Assembly (NCBI GenBank): GCA_944324255.1 | Contig: CALUVM010000005.1 | Location: 1 to 64,000 of the forward strand | Direction: 5' to 3' | Origin: Candidatus Gastranaerophilales bacterium | GTDB taxonomy: Bacteria > Cyanobacteriota > Vampirovibrionia > Gastranaerophilales > Gastranaerophilaceae | DNA: 64,000 nt | Shown here: in pieces, positions 8,047 to 16,782 of the stretch | How positions within the stretch are numbered: the stretch's first letter is position 1 | Layout of the letters: each line of letters begins with the position of its first letter | The notes under the pieces: model-generated | The model's input: only the letters and a program-made list of their open reading frames with translations | Databases searched by the model: none | Told to the model about the DNA's origin: nothing | Made by a program: the position numbers and the translations under genes

Positions 8047-9292
8047 ATATGATGTAATTATTGCCGGAGGCGGAACTTCCGGAGTAAGTTGTGCTTATAT
8101 TGCAGCAAAATCAGGACTTTCAGTTCTTTTAATAGAAAAGAATTCTTACCTTGGCGGTGCTATAACCTCATCTCTTGTTATTCCAGCAATGAAAACTTCT
8201 GAGAATGCGATTAATACAGATTTTTTTAATGAATTATATAAAAATTTATCCGAAATAAACGGAGCTATTACTTATTGTGATGGTAATAAGGGATGGTTTA
8301 ACCCAGAATTAACTAAAATAGCTCTTGATAAAATGATGCTGGATACAGCTGTTGATGTGATTTTTGATTCTTATATAGCTGATATCAATACCGAAGGCAG
8401 TCAAATATTATCGGTATATATCAATACGATAGATGATAATAACAGAACTTGTTATTATCAAGAGTTATTGTCACCAATCGAAACGAGATATCTGATAGAT
8501 GCGACAGGCGATGCAAAAATTTGTCAAAAATTAAATTGTGAATTTTTGAATAAAAATTTTGAAATACAGCCGACAAGTTTAAGATTTATTATGTCAGGGA
8601 TAAATGTTGAAGAATTTTCTTCCTGGCTAATGGAACTTGATAAAGACAGAGATGTTACAACTGCATGCAAAATTGACGGTTATACATACTGTTCTACAGC
8701 CTATACCTGGGATAACTCTAAATGGGCTCTAAAACCTGTATTTGAAAGGGCTATAGCAGATAATATTATAACAAACGAAGATGCAAACTATTTTCAGCTA
8801 TTTTCTGTAGCCGGAACACCTGATTCTATAGCATTTAACGCCCCTCGGCTATTGCACAATGAAAGTTATATGGAAGGCAGAGCAAGGGTTTTAAGACTTT
8901 CTTTGTTCTGTAGAAACTACCTGAAAGGGTTTGAAAATGCATATATTTCATCTATTGCAGACTCAATAGGAGTACGTGTTTCTAACAGAGTTAAGGGGAA
9001 ATATATTTATACAATTGATGACCTTCTCACTTCAAAGACTTTTTCGAACCCTGTTGTTGTTTCTAACTATCCTGTCGACATTCACTCTAAAGACAAAGAC
9101 TCTTCCACTCTGCAAAAAGTTTATAAAGAGTATCAACTTCCGCTGGAGTCATTGCAGGTTGACGGGTATAATAATCTGTTTGTTATTGGCAGATGTATTT
9201 CTACAGATTTTAAATCTCAAGCAGCTTTAAGAATTATTCCATCTTGTTTTTCAATGGGAGAAGGTTTAGCTAAATATTTAGCTAATAAATAA
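8030..9292 (+). CDS. FAD-dependent oxidoreductase
   Basis: This 420-residue flavoprotein has the dinucleotide-binding motif VIIAGGGTSGVSCA (9-22), the ribose-binding acidic end LLIEKNSYLGG (33-43), and a second FAD contact YLIDATGDAKIC (154-165). The pattern fits the PF12831-type FAD_oxidored family more than the DAO family to which MnmC1 belongs. Substrate unknown. ATG at 8030 has GAAGG six bases upstream, inside the end of the preceding gene, so the two are translationally coupled. Residues 131-152 are encoded by the repeat shared with that gene and sit in a loop just before the IDATGD strand. Confidence 0.8.
   Translation: MIMKTKYDVIIAGGGTSGVSCAYIAAKSGLSVLLIEKNSYLGGAITSSLVIPAMKTSENAINTDFFNELYKNLSEINGAITYCDGNKGWFNPELTKIALDKMMLDTAVDVIFDSYIADINTEGSQILSVYINTIDDNNRTCYYQELLSPIETRYLIDATGDAKICQKLNCEFLNKNFEIQPTSLRFIMSGINVEEFSSWLMELDKDRDVTTACKIDGYTYCSTAYTWDNSKWALKPVFERAIADNIITNEDANYFQLFSVAGTPDSIAFNAPRLLHNESYMEGRARVLRLSLFCRNYLKGFENAYISSIADSIGVRVSNRVKGKYIYTIDDLLTSKTFSNPVVVSNYPVDIHSKDKDSSTLQKVYKEYQLPLESLQVDGYNNLFVIGRCISTDFKSQAALRIIPSCFSMGEGLAKYLANK
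8420..8491 (+). repeat. In-frame 72-bp repeat, copy 2
   Basis: It encodes the loop ending at ETRYL in the FAD protein. The encoded peptides of both copies share I-x-TID-x-NN-x-x-CY-x-x-ELL-x-P-x-ET. The copy starts 1480 bp after copy 1 and is in the same orientation. Confidence 0.65.
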
Positions 9293-9298
9293 GTAAAT

Positions 9299-10183
9299 CT
9301 ATCGCTCAAAATTATTGGTTATGGTATGAATATACTCAAGTATCTGACTAAAATACAGGAGATTTGAATCTCCGTTTAAGACTATATCAGCTTCACTACG
9401 GGCAGGTTTTACATATTTTTCGCCTGCGCCAAGAATATAATTCCAGTGCTTTTTAGCATTTTCAAGATCTTGATTGCGCTCGGTATAGGCTCTGGTTAAG
9501 AAACGATCTCTTCTAATATCTATATCGGTTTCAACATAGACTTTAATATCAAAAATATCTTTGATATCTTTATACATGGATGCCATACCTTCCACTATTA
9601 TAATTTTGTTTGAAGGAACAAATTTTGAGTGCGGCACTGACACTCCTGTTCCGTTAGGCAAATATTCAGGAGAGTATATATCTTCTCCATTTGCAATTTT
9701 ATTTAAATCTTCTCTTAATATATCTAATTGAAAGCTCTCAGGAGAATCCACATCATAACCGTTATCTCTGAGAGCATCAAAACTTCCGTATATTTTAATC
9801 AAGTCCGAAATATCATTAAAATAATTATCTGTAGTAAGGATAGTTACAGGCATATTAAAACGCTTAATGACATTTGATATTTCTTTGCAAATTGTTGATT
9901 TACCGGACGCTGATTCACCTGTTATACCTATCATGATTCTCTTGGAAGGATTAGAGATTAACCTTCTTGAAAAATTTTGGATGAAATCATATTTAACATC
10001 AATAAATATAGGTTCCGCCACTTTACTATCATAAGACAGAACCTGTTTAAATTTTGATTGAAGATAAAACGCAAGAAGCTCTCTGCCTGTTTTCTGGGTA
10101 AAATCAGGTTTTAATATTTTATCTGTAGAGTTGAGTTCTTTTTCTATTAAATGGTAAATACCATTTTTATCATCTTCAAACAT
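9299..10183 (-). CDS. Uridine kinase / phosphoribulokinase-family P-loop kinase
   Basis: The 294-residue protein has about 90 residues of unassigned N-terminus, then a Udk-like kinase domain: Walker A GITGESASGKST, the LTTDNYF segment, the acidic substrate loop around DVDSPESF, IIIVEGM (Walker B-like) and RRDRFLTR in the lid. Family members phosphorylate uridine/cytidine or related substrates with ATP. The N-terminal extension leaves the substrate open. ATG at 10183 follows GGAAG. It stands alone, convergent with the FAD gene. Confidence 0.75.
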   Translation of the reverse strand: MFEDDKNGIYHLIEKELNSTDKILKPDFTQKTGRELLAFYLQSKFKQVLSYDSKVAEPIFIDVKYDFIQNFSRRLISNPSKRIMIGITGESASGKSTICKEISNVIKRFNMPVTILTTDNYFNDISDLIKIYGSFDALRDNGYDVDSPESFQLDILREDLNKIANGEDIYSPEYLPNGTGVSVPHSKFVPSNKIIIVEGMASMYKDIKDIFDIKVYVETDIDIRRDRFLTRAYTERNQDLENAKKHWNYILGAGEKYVKPARSEADIVLNGDSNLLYFSQILEYIHTITNNFER

Positions 10184-10237
10184 ATTTTACTTCCGATATT
10201 CACTTATTATACCTGTAAAATATTAAAGGTAAAGTAT

Positions 10238-11833
10238 CTATGATTCAAAAAGTTCACTGATTTTATCTGCAATATCTCTAGGATCTATTTCCTGAGTGAC
10301 TTTATTAATGTCTTGTGCCGTTTGATAAAGTTTTGCTGCCTCGACCTTATCACCTACGATTGAAGTTGCTCTTGCCAGGTTAAAATATGCCAGAGCGTAG
10401 CTTGGATTAGATTCTACAGCACTTCTGAAAAGTTCAATAGCTTTATTAACTCTGCCTAAATCATCCAGATAAATTACACCAAGGTTGTTATATGCTATAT
10501 CATAGTTCTGGTTATACTTGATTGCCAGTTCGTATGATTTCATAGCTTCTTCTGTATCACCTTTACCCCAATATAAGAATCCTAAATTACAATGGATTTT
10601 AGGATTATGCGGTTGCAGCTCAAGAGCTTGCCTGTATACAGCAAGAGCATTATTATAATCTTCTTTATCATAAAATGCACTTCCAAGATTGACATATATA
10701 TCAATATCATCAGGAGTAAGAACATAAGCAGTTTGATAAGCGGATATTGCTGCATCCGGATCAGATTTATTTTCCTGATAAACGAATCCCATAGTTTGAG
10801 CTATTACACTTGTCCAGGAACGATTCGGATTAAGTGTTATAGCCGTTTGGTAATTTGAAATAGCAAGGTCAAATTCTCCTTTTATATAATAAATATTTGC
10901 CAGATTTGAATATAAATCAGGAATGTTAGGCGCCATAGAAATAAGTTTATTATAAACTTCTATGGCTTGATTGTAATCGCCTTGTTCTTCATAAGCTCTG
11001 CAAAGGTGTCTATAAGCAGCTATATTAAAAGAATCAAGCCAAATAGCCATCTTATACTCGGTAATAGCATCTTCAAAATAACCGGTAGAAAGATAGATAT
11101 CTCCCAGTACACAATATAAAGGTGCAAACCCAGGAGCATTGTCTGTTGCTTTCTTATATAGTTCAACAGCTTTTCCGTAATCTTTAATCTGAATTATATA
11201 AAAGCCTTTTACAAATAATGGTAAAAATCTCAGATAAGAAATAGACTTTGCAATATTAAGCAGAGCTTGCTTGTCAAAAGGTGTAAGCAAGAATGCGGTA
11301 ACTCTTTCACACAAAGCTTTAAATTTAATTTTAAAATCTTTAAATGAGGATGCATCGTATAGCTTGTATAACAGGTAATGAGCACTTGATGATCCAAGTT
11401 TTGAACACTGAACAGCTGCGGTAGCCGCATCAACAGCATCCGTAAAATGTGCTTTTTTTACAAAGGTTTCAGCAAGCATATAATATGCATCATAATAATC
11501 ATTTTTCTTTTCAAGAGCCATTGTAAGGTAATTAATAGCCTTATCTAAATCCCCTTTATGATAAAATGCTACCCCGATTTTATAGTAGATTTCACAAGAA
11601 TCAATCAGGGATTCCAGTGCTAACTGATATTCGGTAATTGCTTCATCAATATATTGACCTGCATTAAAAATATCAAGATGCCACTTCATGTATAAATCAC
11701 CTAAACGTACATGTAAAGAAGGATTAGTCGGGTCTTTTTGAAGATCCAAACGGCATCTTTCTATTTGATCATACATTTTTCCCTTTTTGCGGGTTACAGA
11801 TTTATTATTATCTTCATCAATAAGCTTTTTCAT
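10238..11833 (-). CDS. TPR-repeat protein
   Basis: About 531 residues, built almost wholly of tetratricopeptide repeats, at least ten. Clear units include LHVRLGDLYMKW, APLYCVLGDIYLSTGYFEDAI, DLYSNLANIYYIKGEFDLAI, DIYVNLGSAFYDKEDYNNAL, KIHCNLGFLYWGKGDTEEAM and IAYNNLGVIYLD. There is no signal peptide or transmembrane segment. It should be a cytoplasmic scaffold for protein-protein contacts; partners unknown. The start is ATG at 11833 with AGGA upstream, rather than TTG at 11839. It follows the PilZ-like gene by 8 bp, so the two form one operon. Confidence 0.88.
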   Translation of the reverse strand: MKKLIDEDNNKSVTRKKGKMYDQIERCRLDLQKDPTNPSLHVRLGDLYMKWHLDIFNAGQYIDEAITEYQLALESLIDSCEIYYKIGVAFYHKGDLDKAINYLTMALEKKNDYYDAYYMLAETFVKKAHFTDAVDAATAAVQCSKLGSSSAHYLLYKLYDASSFKDFKIKFKALCERVTAFLLTPFDKQALLNIAKSISYLRFLPLFVKGFYIIQIKDYGKAVELYKKATDNAPGFAPLYCVLGDIYLSTGYFEDAITEYKMAIWLDSFNIAAYRHLCRAYEEQGDYNQAIEVYNKLISMAPNIPDLYSNLANIYYIKGEFDLAISNYQTAITLNPNRSWTSVIAQTMGFVYQENKSDPDAAISAYQTAYVLTPDDIDIYVNLGSAFYDKEDYNNALAVYRQALELQPHNPKIHCNLGFLYWGKGDTEEAMKSYELAIKYNQNYDIAYNNLGVIYLDDLGRVNKAIELFRSAVESNPSYALAYFNLARATSIVGDKVEAAKLYQTAQDINKVTQEIDPRDIADKISELFES

Positions 11834-11841
11834 TCTCAATC

Positions 11842-12444
11842 CTAGTCAGTTGTGCTGCCATACATATACATATAATATAACAAGGTTTGTCTGTCATCCT
11901 CTGTCATGTTTAAATATCTAATTGTATATTCATTGTCAAAAACAGGATCAATTTCAGACACTGCCGCCTTGAATTTTATTATACCATAATCATCCGGTAA
12001 TATTAAATTACAATCAAATGTTTCATCTTTTGTAAAAGGTTCATCTGAATAAAACTTGAGATGGTCGGTGGATATTTCAAAAGTCTTTAATTTAATAACA
12101 CCGGTTTCTTTAATAATATCAATGGACTCAATCGCCTGTATAACAGGAATATTTTTACCTGGAGTTAATTTCATAGCATTTTGATCCATCTCTATAGAAA
12201 AAATTTCTTCTAACGGAGATGTTATAACAAGAGCATTAAAATCTATTGTCCCCAGTTTTGAAAAAACTTTTGCAGTAAGCTTTTTACCTGTCTGCATAAA
12301 CTCAATATAACGCATGAAGTACTGAGGTAAATTTAATACTAGCCTGTCTTCATAAACCTCTTCTACAGTACAGGACATTTCAACCATGTTTGAATCTTTT
12401 TGAAAAAATAATGTGAGCCTCTGCCCTTTCTTAATTAAATCCAT
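11842..12444 (-). CDS. PilZ/YcgR-like protein
   Basis: About 200 residues. The first half resembles the YcgR-type N-terminal beta-barrel (GQRLTLFFQ, then SCTVEEVYEDRLVLNLP). The second half has the PilZ-like ending with FKAAVSEIDPVFDNEYTIRYLNMTEDDRQTLLYYMY. I cannot find the RxxxR plus D/NxSxxG pair that binds c-di-GMP, so it may be a non-binding PilZ relative. I choose ATG at 12444 because TATAAT lies 6 nt upstream; an in-frame TTG at 12471 has no Shine-Dalgarno. It leads a two-gene unit with the TPR protein. Confidence 0.6.
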   Translation of the reverse strand: MDLIKKGQRLTLFFQKDSNMVEMSCTVEEVYEDRLVLNLPQYFMRYIEFMQTGKKLTAKVFSKLGTIDFNALVITSPLEEIFSIEMDQNAMKLTPGKNIPVIQAIESIDIIKETGVIKLKTFEISTDHLKFYSDEPFTKDETFDCNLILPDDYGIIKFKAAVSEIDPVFDNEYTIRYLNMTEDDRQTLLYYMYMYGSTTD

Positions 12445-12450
12445 AATTAA

Positions 12451-12479
12451 ATTATAAATAAAGCTTTTCAAAAAGACAA
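12451..12479 (-). promoter_or_regulatory. Leaderless promoter of the PilZ-like/TPR operon
   Basis: On the minus strand: TTGTCT (12479-12474), a 17-bp spacer, TATAAT (12456-12451), six bases, then ATG at 12444. The -35 abuts the stop codon of the AsmA-like gene. Confidence 0.65.
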
Positions 12480-15400
12480 CTAGTATGGAAGCTCTTCAAC
12501 AAAAGACGGAACTTTAATATTAGTCATTGGAACCTCTTTTTGTTTTAATGATTTATGTGTATAAGAAATCCAATTAAAAGACAATACAGAACTTGGTTTT
12601 TCGATATTTCCGTTAATTATTGACCTGAATTCTTTTGTATACTTCGCTGTTAGCTGCGGAAGTTTATCAAAATCTTCCGGAAGTATATTATATTTTGCTT
12701 CTTCTCCTGTTAGCATAACCATAAGTTTATTGAATGAAAAATCTCCAAATGCCCCCAGTCCTTCAACTAATTCATCAGATATTCTTCCTAAGACGACTAA
12801 GCGTGCATAGTCATTAATTGGATTGTATTCCCCTTTTATAAACAATGACATCAACGGACCTTGAGATTGCAGCATCTTTATATCTGCAATACCGTTAACA
12901 AGTTTAACCTCGCCTCTCAAATATTTAAACAATCCCGTATCCTTTAAAGTTATAGCTTTCGTTACAACGCTTAAAGATGTTCTTAACATACTATCGGCAA
13001 CTACATTCTGCGCATACAATAGATGTTCCAGTCGCCCGAGTGTAGACATCCTTCCATTGTGTACAATAAATTTAATATCACCATTAAGAGATTGTTTTGA
13101 GGTCAATTCTCCTTTTACAACTGCATCAAAATCCATTATCCCGCTTATTTCGTCTTTTCTTACAGCTATAACATCAAAGATAGGCGACGCACTTACTCCC
13201 CTTGCCATAAGGTTAGAATCAAAATGTTCATCTCTCATATTATAAGCCAGCATACCGGCAAGTTTTCCATTAAATATTTCTGAAGAAATATTAGATAACG
13301 ACAGTATATCTCCATTCAATTTGAAATCGGTAGAAAATGCTGACAAATAAAGCGGCGCTCCATAGATATTTGCCAGAATCTTTTCAGAATAGAATTTGCC
13401 GGCTTGAACATTTAAAGGATAACTTTTTACTAACGGATTATCCTTATACATTAGAATTGTATCCGTATTTAAATATTTTGATTTAATATTAAGATTTTTA
13501 ATTTCAATAGCTTTTGATATATCAGTCGATGCAACGGCATCCACCCTCATAGAAGAGTCGGCTAACTTAACTTGCGGGGCATTTATTATTACATTATTTT
13601 TATTAAAATCCAGCGTGCTATTTGATACTCCAAGTTGAAGCATTTGATTAAACAGATTTTGTACTGTTAACTGACCTACAATATCCGGATTTAATAAATT
13701 CCCGTTTAAGAATAAATCCCCTTTAATTTGTGCAATTGTGTCATATAAATTTATATTGAGCTGCTGAGGTATAAATATGCGAACATTTTTCAGTACAGGA
13801 GTTTGTATGTTATCAATATTACCTGTTACTATAACCTTTTTTTGCCCTTTAATATTATTTTTGAAATTATCGGCCAATTTCCCGCTAAATGAAATTATAC
13901 TTAAATCTTCTAATTTTATACTATTTTTATCAATTTTAGATATAAGATTAATTATTGCAGGTTCATCAAGAACTGCGGCTCTTTCAATCTGAATTTGAGC
14001 ATTTAAATTTTGAGATTCTTTGTTTCCGTAATATAAAATCTTTAGCGGATATCGAGTAGAAAATTGGTTAATTCGTTTGATATCCCGTGTATTAATAAAA
14101 CCGTTAACTTGCGATGTAAAGGTTATATTTCCGCTATTATAATTAGTAATTTCGCTTTTTGCCGTAAATTTAGAATTTGGCATAAAAATATTAAATTCCG
14201 GTATAACAATACTATCTCGCTCAATATTAAGGCGTAAAGACGGAATTTTTAACTGCTCCGTTTCCGGATTTTTATACACTATATTATTTATATAAGCGGA
14301 ATTATTTTTATTTGTATCAATCTTTAATGATTCAAAACCTAATTCATTGTTCTTATTGACAATCTTTAAATTTTCTATTTCTAAATTCTCTTTATGTGAA
14401 ATATTATCCAGTGTCCCATTAACAGTAGCAACAAGAGAAGCTACCCCGTTTTGCACGCCAAATGATGCCGGACAAAGGTACTTTAATTCTACCTTATTCA
14501 TTAAGAGTTCAATATTAATGGCCTTATCAATGCTGCCTTTAGCCATTATCGGTGCATTATTAACATACCCGACGGCATTTACAATATTTATAACATTGTT
14601 TGAAAAGTCTATATCTGAATTTATTCTTCCTATATCTAAGCCGTTTGCTCTTACTCCAGCATTTGTAATCTTCATATATCCATTGGATTTTATTTTATTT
14701 AAGTCCCCTTTCAAGGTAAAGTTTGCATTTAGAGTTCCTTCTATATTTTTTATACCTTTTATCCTTGAAAAGTCTGCTATTAATTTAATTTTCTGATACA
14801 GGTCATTCAGTTTAATTTCATCAGTTTTAACTTTTATATCAACAACCGGCTTCTTAGAATTATTTACCATGCCTTCAATATATACTTTTTTATTGGCAGA
14901 AGTATAAATATTAGACAATATGCTTGCCTTATCACCCCATAACGTTAGATATACAAAGCTCTTAGGATTCTTGTGGTTTTTATCTAAAACGGAAATATTG
15001 TCAATATTAATAAATCCTGAAGCCTGGATTGCATTCATAGAGTTTTTGTATAATTTTAAATCTGCAATTATATCTGAATAAAAATCCAGTTCTTCCATCT
15101 GTGACAAAAAGTCGTCGACTTCAAATTTTTTATTATTTAAATCCGGAATATCAATTTGGGGTTGTATAGCCAAATCATATGTTAAATGTTTTTTATTATT
15201 AATACTAAATAAACCTGTTGTATTGATTCTAAAGTTATTATAATTAGGGACTTTTGATATATTTAAAGATTGCCCCTCCAGAATATATTTGTCATTCAGT
15301 TTTTTATTCAGATATGAAATATTGTACCCTTTAAGTTGAATTTCCGGAGTCTCGTTTATATTACGGCTCCCCATCTTTTTCATTATTTCAGGTAAATACT

Positions 15401-15749
15401 TATCATCAGAATTAACTCTTATGATTAATTTATTAGCATATAATTTACTAATCTTTAAATTCCCCTTTTTAAAAATGGAAAACCAGGATACATAGAATTT
15501 TACATTATCAAATTGTCCGAATTTTTGTCCATCCATATACATCATATGCATAATAGGAGCTTTTACTTTTATAAACGGCCCAACACGTAAAATCAGTTTT
15601 TCAATATGAATATTTATTCCTAATTCATTCGCTACCTGTTTTTCAATAACAGGTATTAATTTTGATGCATTAATCGGTACAAAACAAACCGAAATTAGTG
15701 CTGCCAGTATTGCAATTAAAATAATTATAATTTTATTATATTTTTTCAT
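12480..15749 (-). CDS. AsmA/TamB-like giant envelope protein
   Basis: This 1089-residue protein has an N-terminal membrane anchor (IIIILIAILAALISVCFV, about residues 6-23) and a long beta-rich body. Repeated short strands of the type LNLNGxLxxPxIxGxLxVxN and GxMxFDAVVKGELTS fit the AsmA family, whose members bridge inner and outer membranes and are implicated in phospholipid transport. The C-terminal third (GRLEHLLYAQNVVADSML, LVNGIADIKMLQSQGP) matches the AsmA-like C-terminal domain. It overlaps the upstream ABC ATPase gene by 4 bp (ATGA). It suggests a diderm envelope. Confidence 0.8.
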   Translation of the reverse strand: MKKYNKIIIILIAILAALISVCFVPINASKLIPVIEKQVANELGINIHIEKLILRVGPFIKVKAPIMHMMYMDGQKFGQFDNVKFYVSWFSIFKKGNLKISKLYANKLIIRVNSDDKYLPEIMKKMGSRNINETPEIQLKGYNISYLNKKLNDKYILEGQSLNISKVPNYNNFRINTTGLFSINNKKHLTYDLAIQPQIDIPDLNNKKFEVDDFLSQMEELDFYSDIIADLKLYKNSMNAIQASGFINIDNISVLDKNHKNPKSFVYLTLWGDKASILSNIYTSANKKVYIEGMVNNSKKPVVDIKVKTDEIKLNDLYQKIKLIADFSRIKGIKNIEGTLNANFTLKGDLNKIKSNGYMKITNAGVRANGLDIGRINSDIDFSNNVINIVNAVGYVNNAPIMAKGSIDKAINIELLMNKVELKYLCPASFGVQNGVASLVATVNGTLDNISHKENLEIENLKIVNKNNELGFESLKIDTNKNNSAYINNIVYKNPETEQLKIPSLRLNIERDSIVIPEFNIFMPNSKFTAKSEITNYNSGNITFTSQVNGFINTRDIKRINQFSTRYPLKILYYGNKESQNLNAQIQIERAAVLDEPAIINLISKIDKNSIKLEDLSIISFSGKLADNFKNNIKGQKKVIVTGNIDNIQTPVLKNVRIFIPQQLNINLYDTIAQIKGDLFLNGNLLNPDIVGQLTVQNLFNQMLQLGVSNSTLDFNKNNVIINAPQVKLADSSMRVDAVASTDISKAIEIKNLNIKSKYLNTDTILMYKDNPLVKSYPLNVQAGKFYSEKILANIYGAPLYLSAFSTDFKLNGDILSLSNISSEIFNGKLAGMLAYNMRDEHFDSNLMARGVSASPIFDVIAVRKDEISGIMDFDAVVKGELTSKQSLNGDIKFIVHNGRMSTLGRLEHLLYAQNVVADSMLRTSLSVVTKAITLKDTGLFKYLRGEVKLVNGIADIKMLQSQGPLMSLFIKGEYNPINDYARLVVLGRISDELVEGLGAFGDFSFNKLMVMLTGEEAKYNILPEDFDKLPQLTAKYTKEFRSIINGNIEKPSSVLSFNWISYTHKSLKQKEVPMTNIKVPSFVEELPY

Positions 15750-16774
15750 ATTATTCTTTCACCGTTATTTTTATTAAAGAAATACATATCCTCAGTTGAT
15801 AATTTTAATTCAACATTATCATTGAATGCATATTCCAGAGGAAATTTAGCAGAGCATTTTGAACCGTTAAGAGAAAAATAAATGTTTCTCTCCCCGCCGC
15901 ACATTTCAACAATATCGGTCTTGGCAATAACAGGGACATTCCCAGCTGTCATCTTTTCTGCTCTAATACCAATGGTAAATTCGCCATTCAGACCTTCTTT
16001 ATAGAACTCTTGATTTTCAATCTTAAACGTCCCGTTTTCCGCAATTATTTCAATAAAATTCATTTGTCCGATAAATCCTGCAACGAAACGATTTCGGGGA
16101 TTATTATAAATTTCTTCCGGACTTGCAACCTGTTGAATAATTCCTTTATCAAGAACAACTATCCGATCCCCCATAGTAAGAGCTTCTGTTTGATCGTGGG
16201 TTACATAGATAAACGTTGTCTGTAAATCTCTATGCAATCGTTTAATTTCAGCTCTCATATGAACTCTTAAATTAGCATCTAAATTTGATAAAGGTTCATC
16301 CATTAAAAAAACCTTAGGATTTCTTACAATAGCCCTTCCTAAAGCTACTCTTTGTCTTTGACCGCCGGATAACTGTTTGGGTTTTCTATCTAATAAATCC
16401 TCCAGATTCAAAGCTTTAGCCGCAGCTTTTACCTTTTCATCTATTGTTTTTTTATCAAATTTACGCATTTTAAGTCCAAATGCCATATTTTCATAAACAC
16501 TCATATGGGGATAAAGCGCATAGCTCTGGAAAACAAATGCAATATCCCTATCTTTAGGATGAATATTATTTACGAGTTTGTCATCAATAAGTATTTCGCC
16601 GGATGTAATATCTTCTAACCCCGATATCAACCTTAAAATAGTAGACTTACCACAGCCCGAAGAACCTACTAATACAATAAACTCTTTATCGTTTATTTCA
16701 AGATTTATACCATCAATTATATTCTTTTTGCCGTAATAGCTCTTTACAAGATTTTTTAAAACGACCTTACTCAT
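15746..16774 (-). CDS. ABC transporter ATPase, MalK/UgpC type
   Basis: This 342-residue ATPase has Walker A GSSGCGKST (37-45), the Q-loop in FVFQSYALYPHMSVYENMAFGL, signature LSGGQRQRVALGRA, Walker B VFLMDEPLSNLDA and switch His in YVTHDQTEALT. After residue 240 comes the regulatory TOBE-like extension of the CUT1 sugar-importer ATPases (SPEEIYNNPRNRFVAGFIGQMNF). No permease or binding protein is nearby, so it may energise several transporters, as MsmX does. It lies 8 bp downstream of the histidine-kinase-like gene and overlaps the AsmA-like gene. Confidence 0.9.
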   Translation of the reverse strand: MSKVVLKNLVKSYYGKKNIIDGINLEINDKEFIVLVGSSGCGKSTILRLISGLEDITSGEILIDDKLVNNIHPKDRDIAFVFQSYALYPHMSVYENMAFGLKMRKFDKKTIDEKVKAAAKALNLEDLLDRKPKQLSGGQRQRVALGRAIVRNPKVFLMDEPLSNLDANLRVHMRAEIKRLHRDLQTTFIYVTHDQTEALTMGDRIVVLDKGIIQQVASPEEIYNNPRNRFVAGFIGQMNFIEIIAENGTFKIENQEFYKEGLNGEFTIGIRAEKMTAGNVPVIAKTDIVEMCGGERNIYFSLNGSKCSAKFPLEYAFNDNVELKLSTEDMYFFNKNNGERII

Positions 16775-16782
16775 ACATCCTC

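Noticed and set aside
14347-14796. 149-codon plus-strand frame inside the AsmA-like gene
   Set aside because: It is antisense to a long, clearly coding frame; its hydrophobic composition reflects the complement of AT-rich beta-strand codons.
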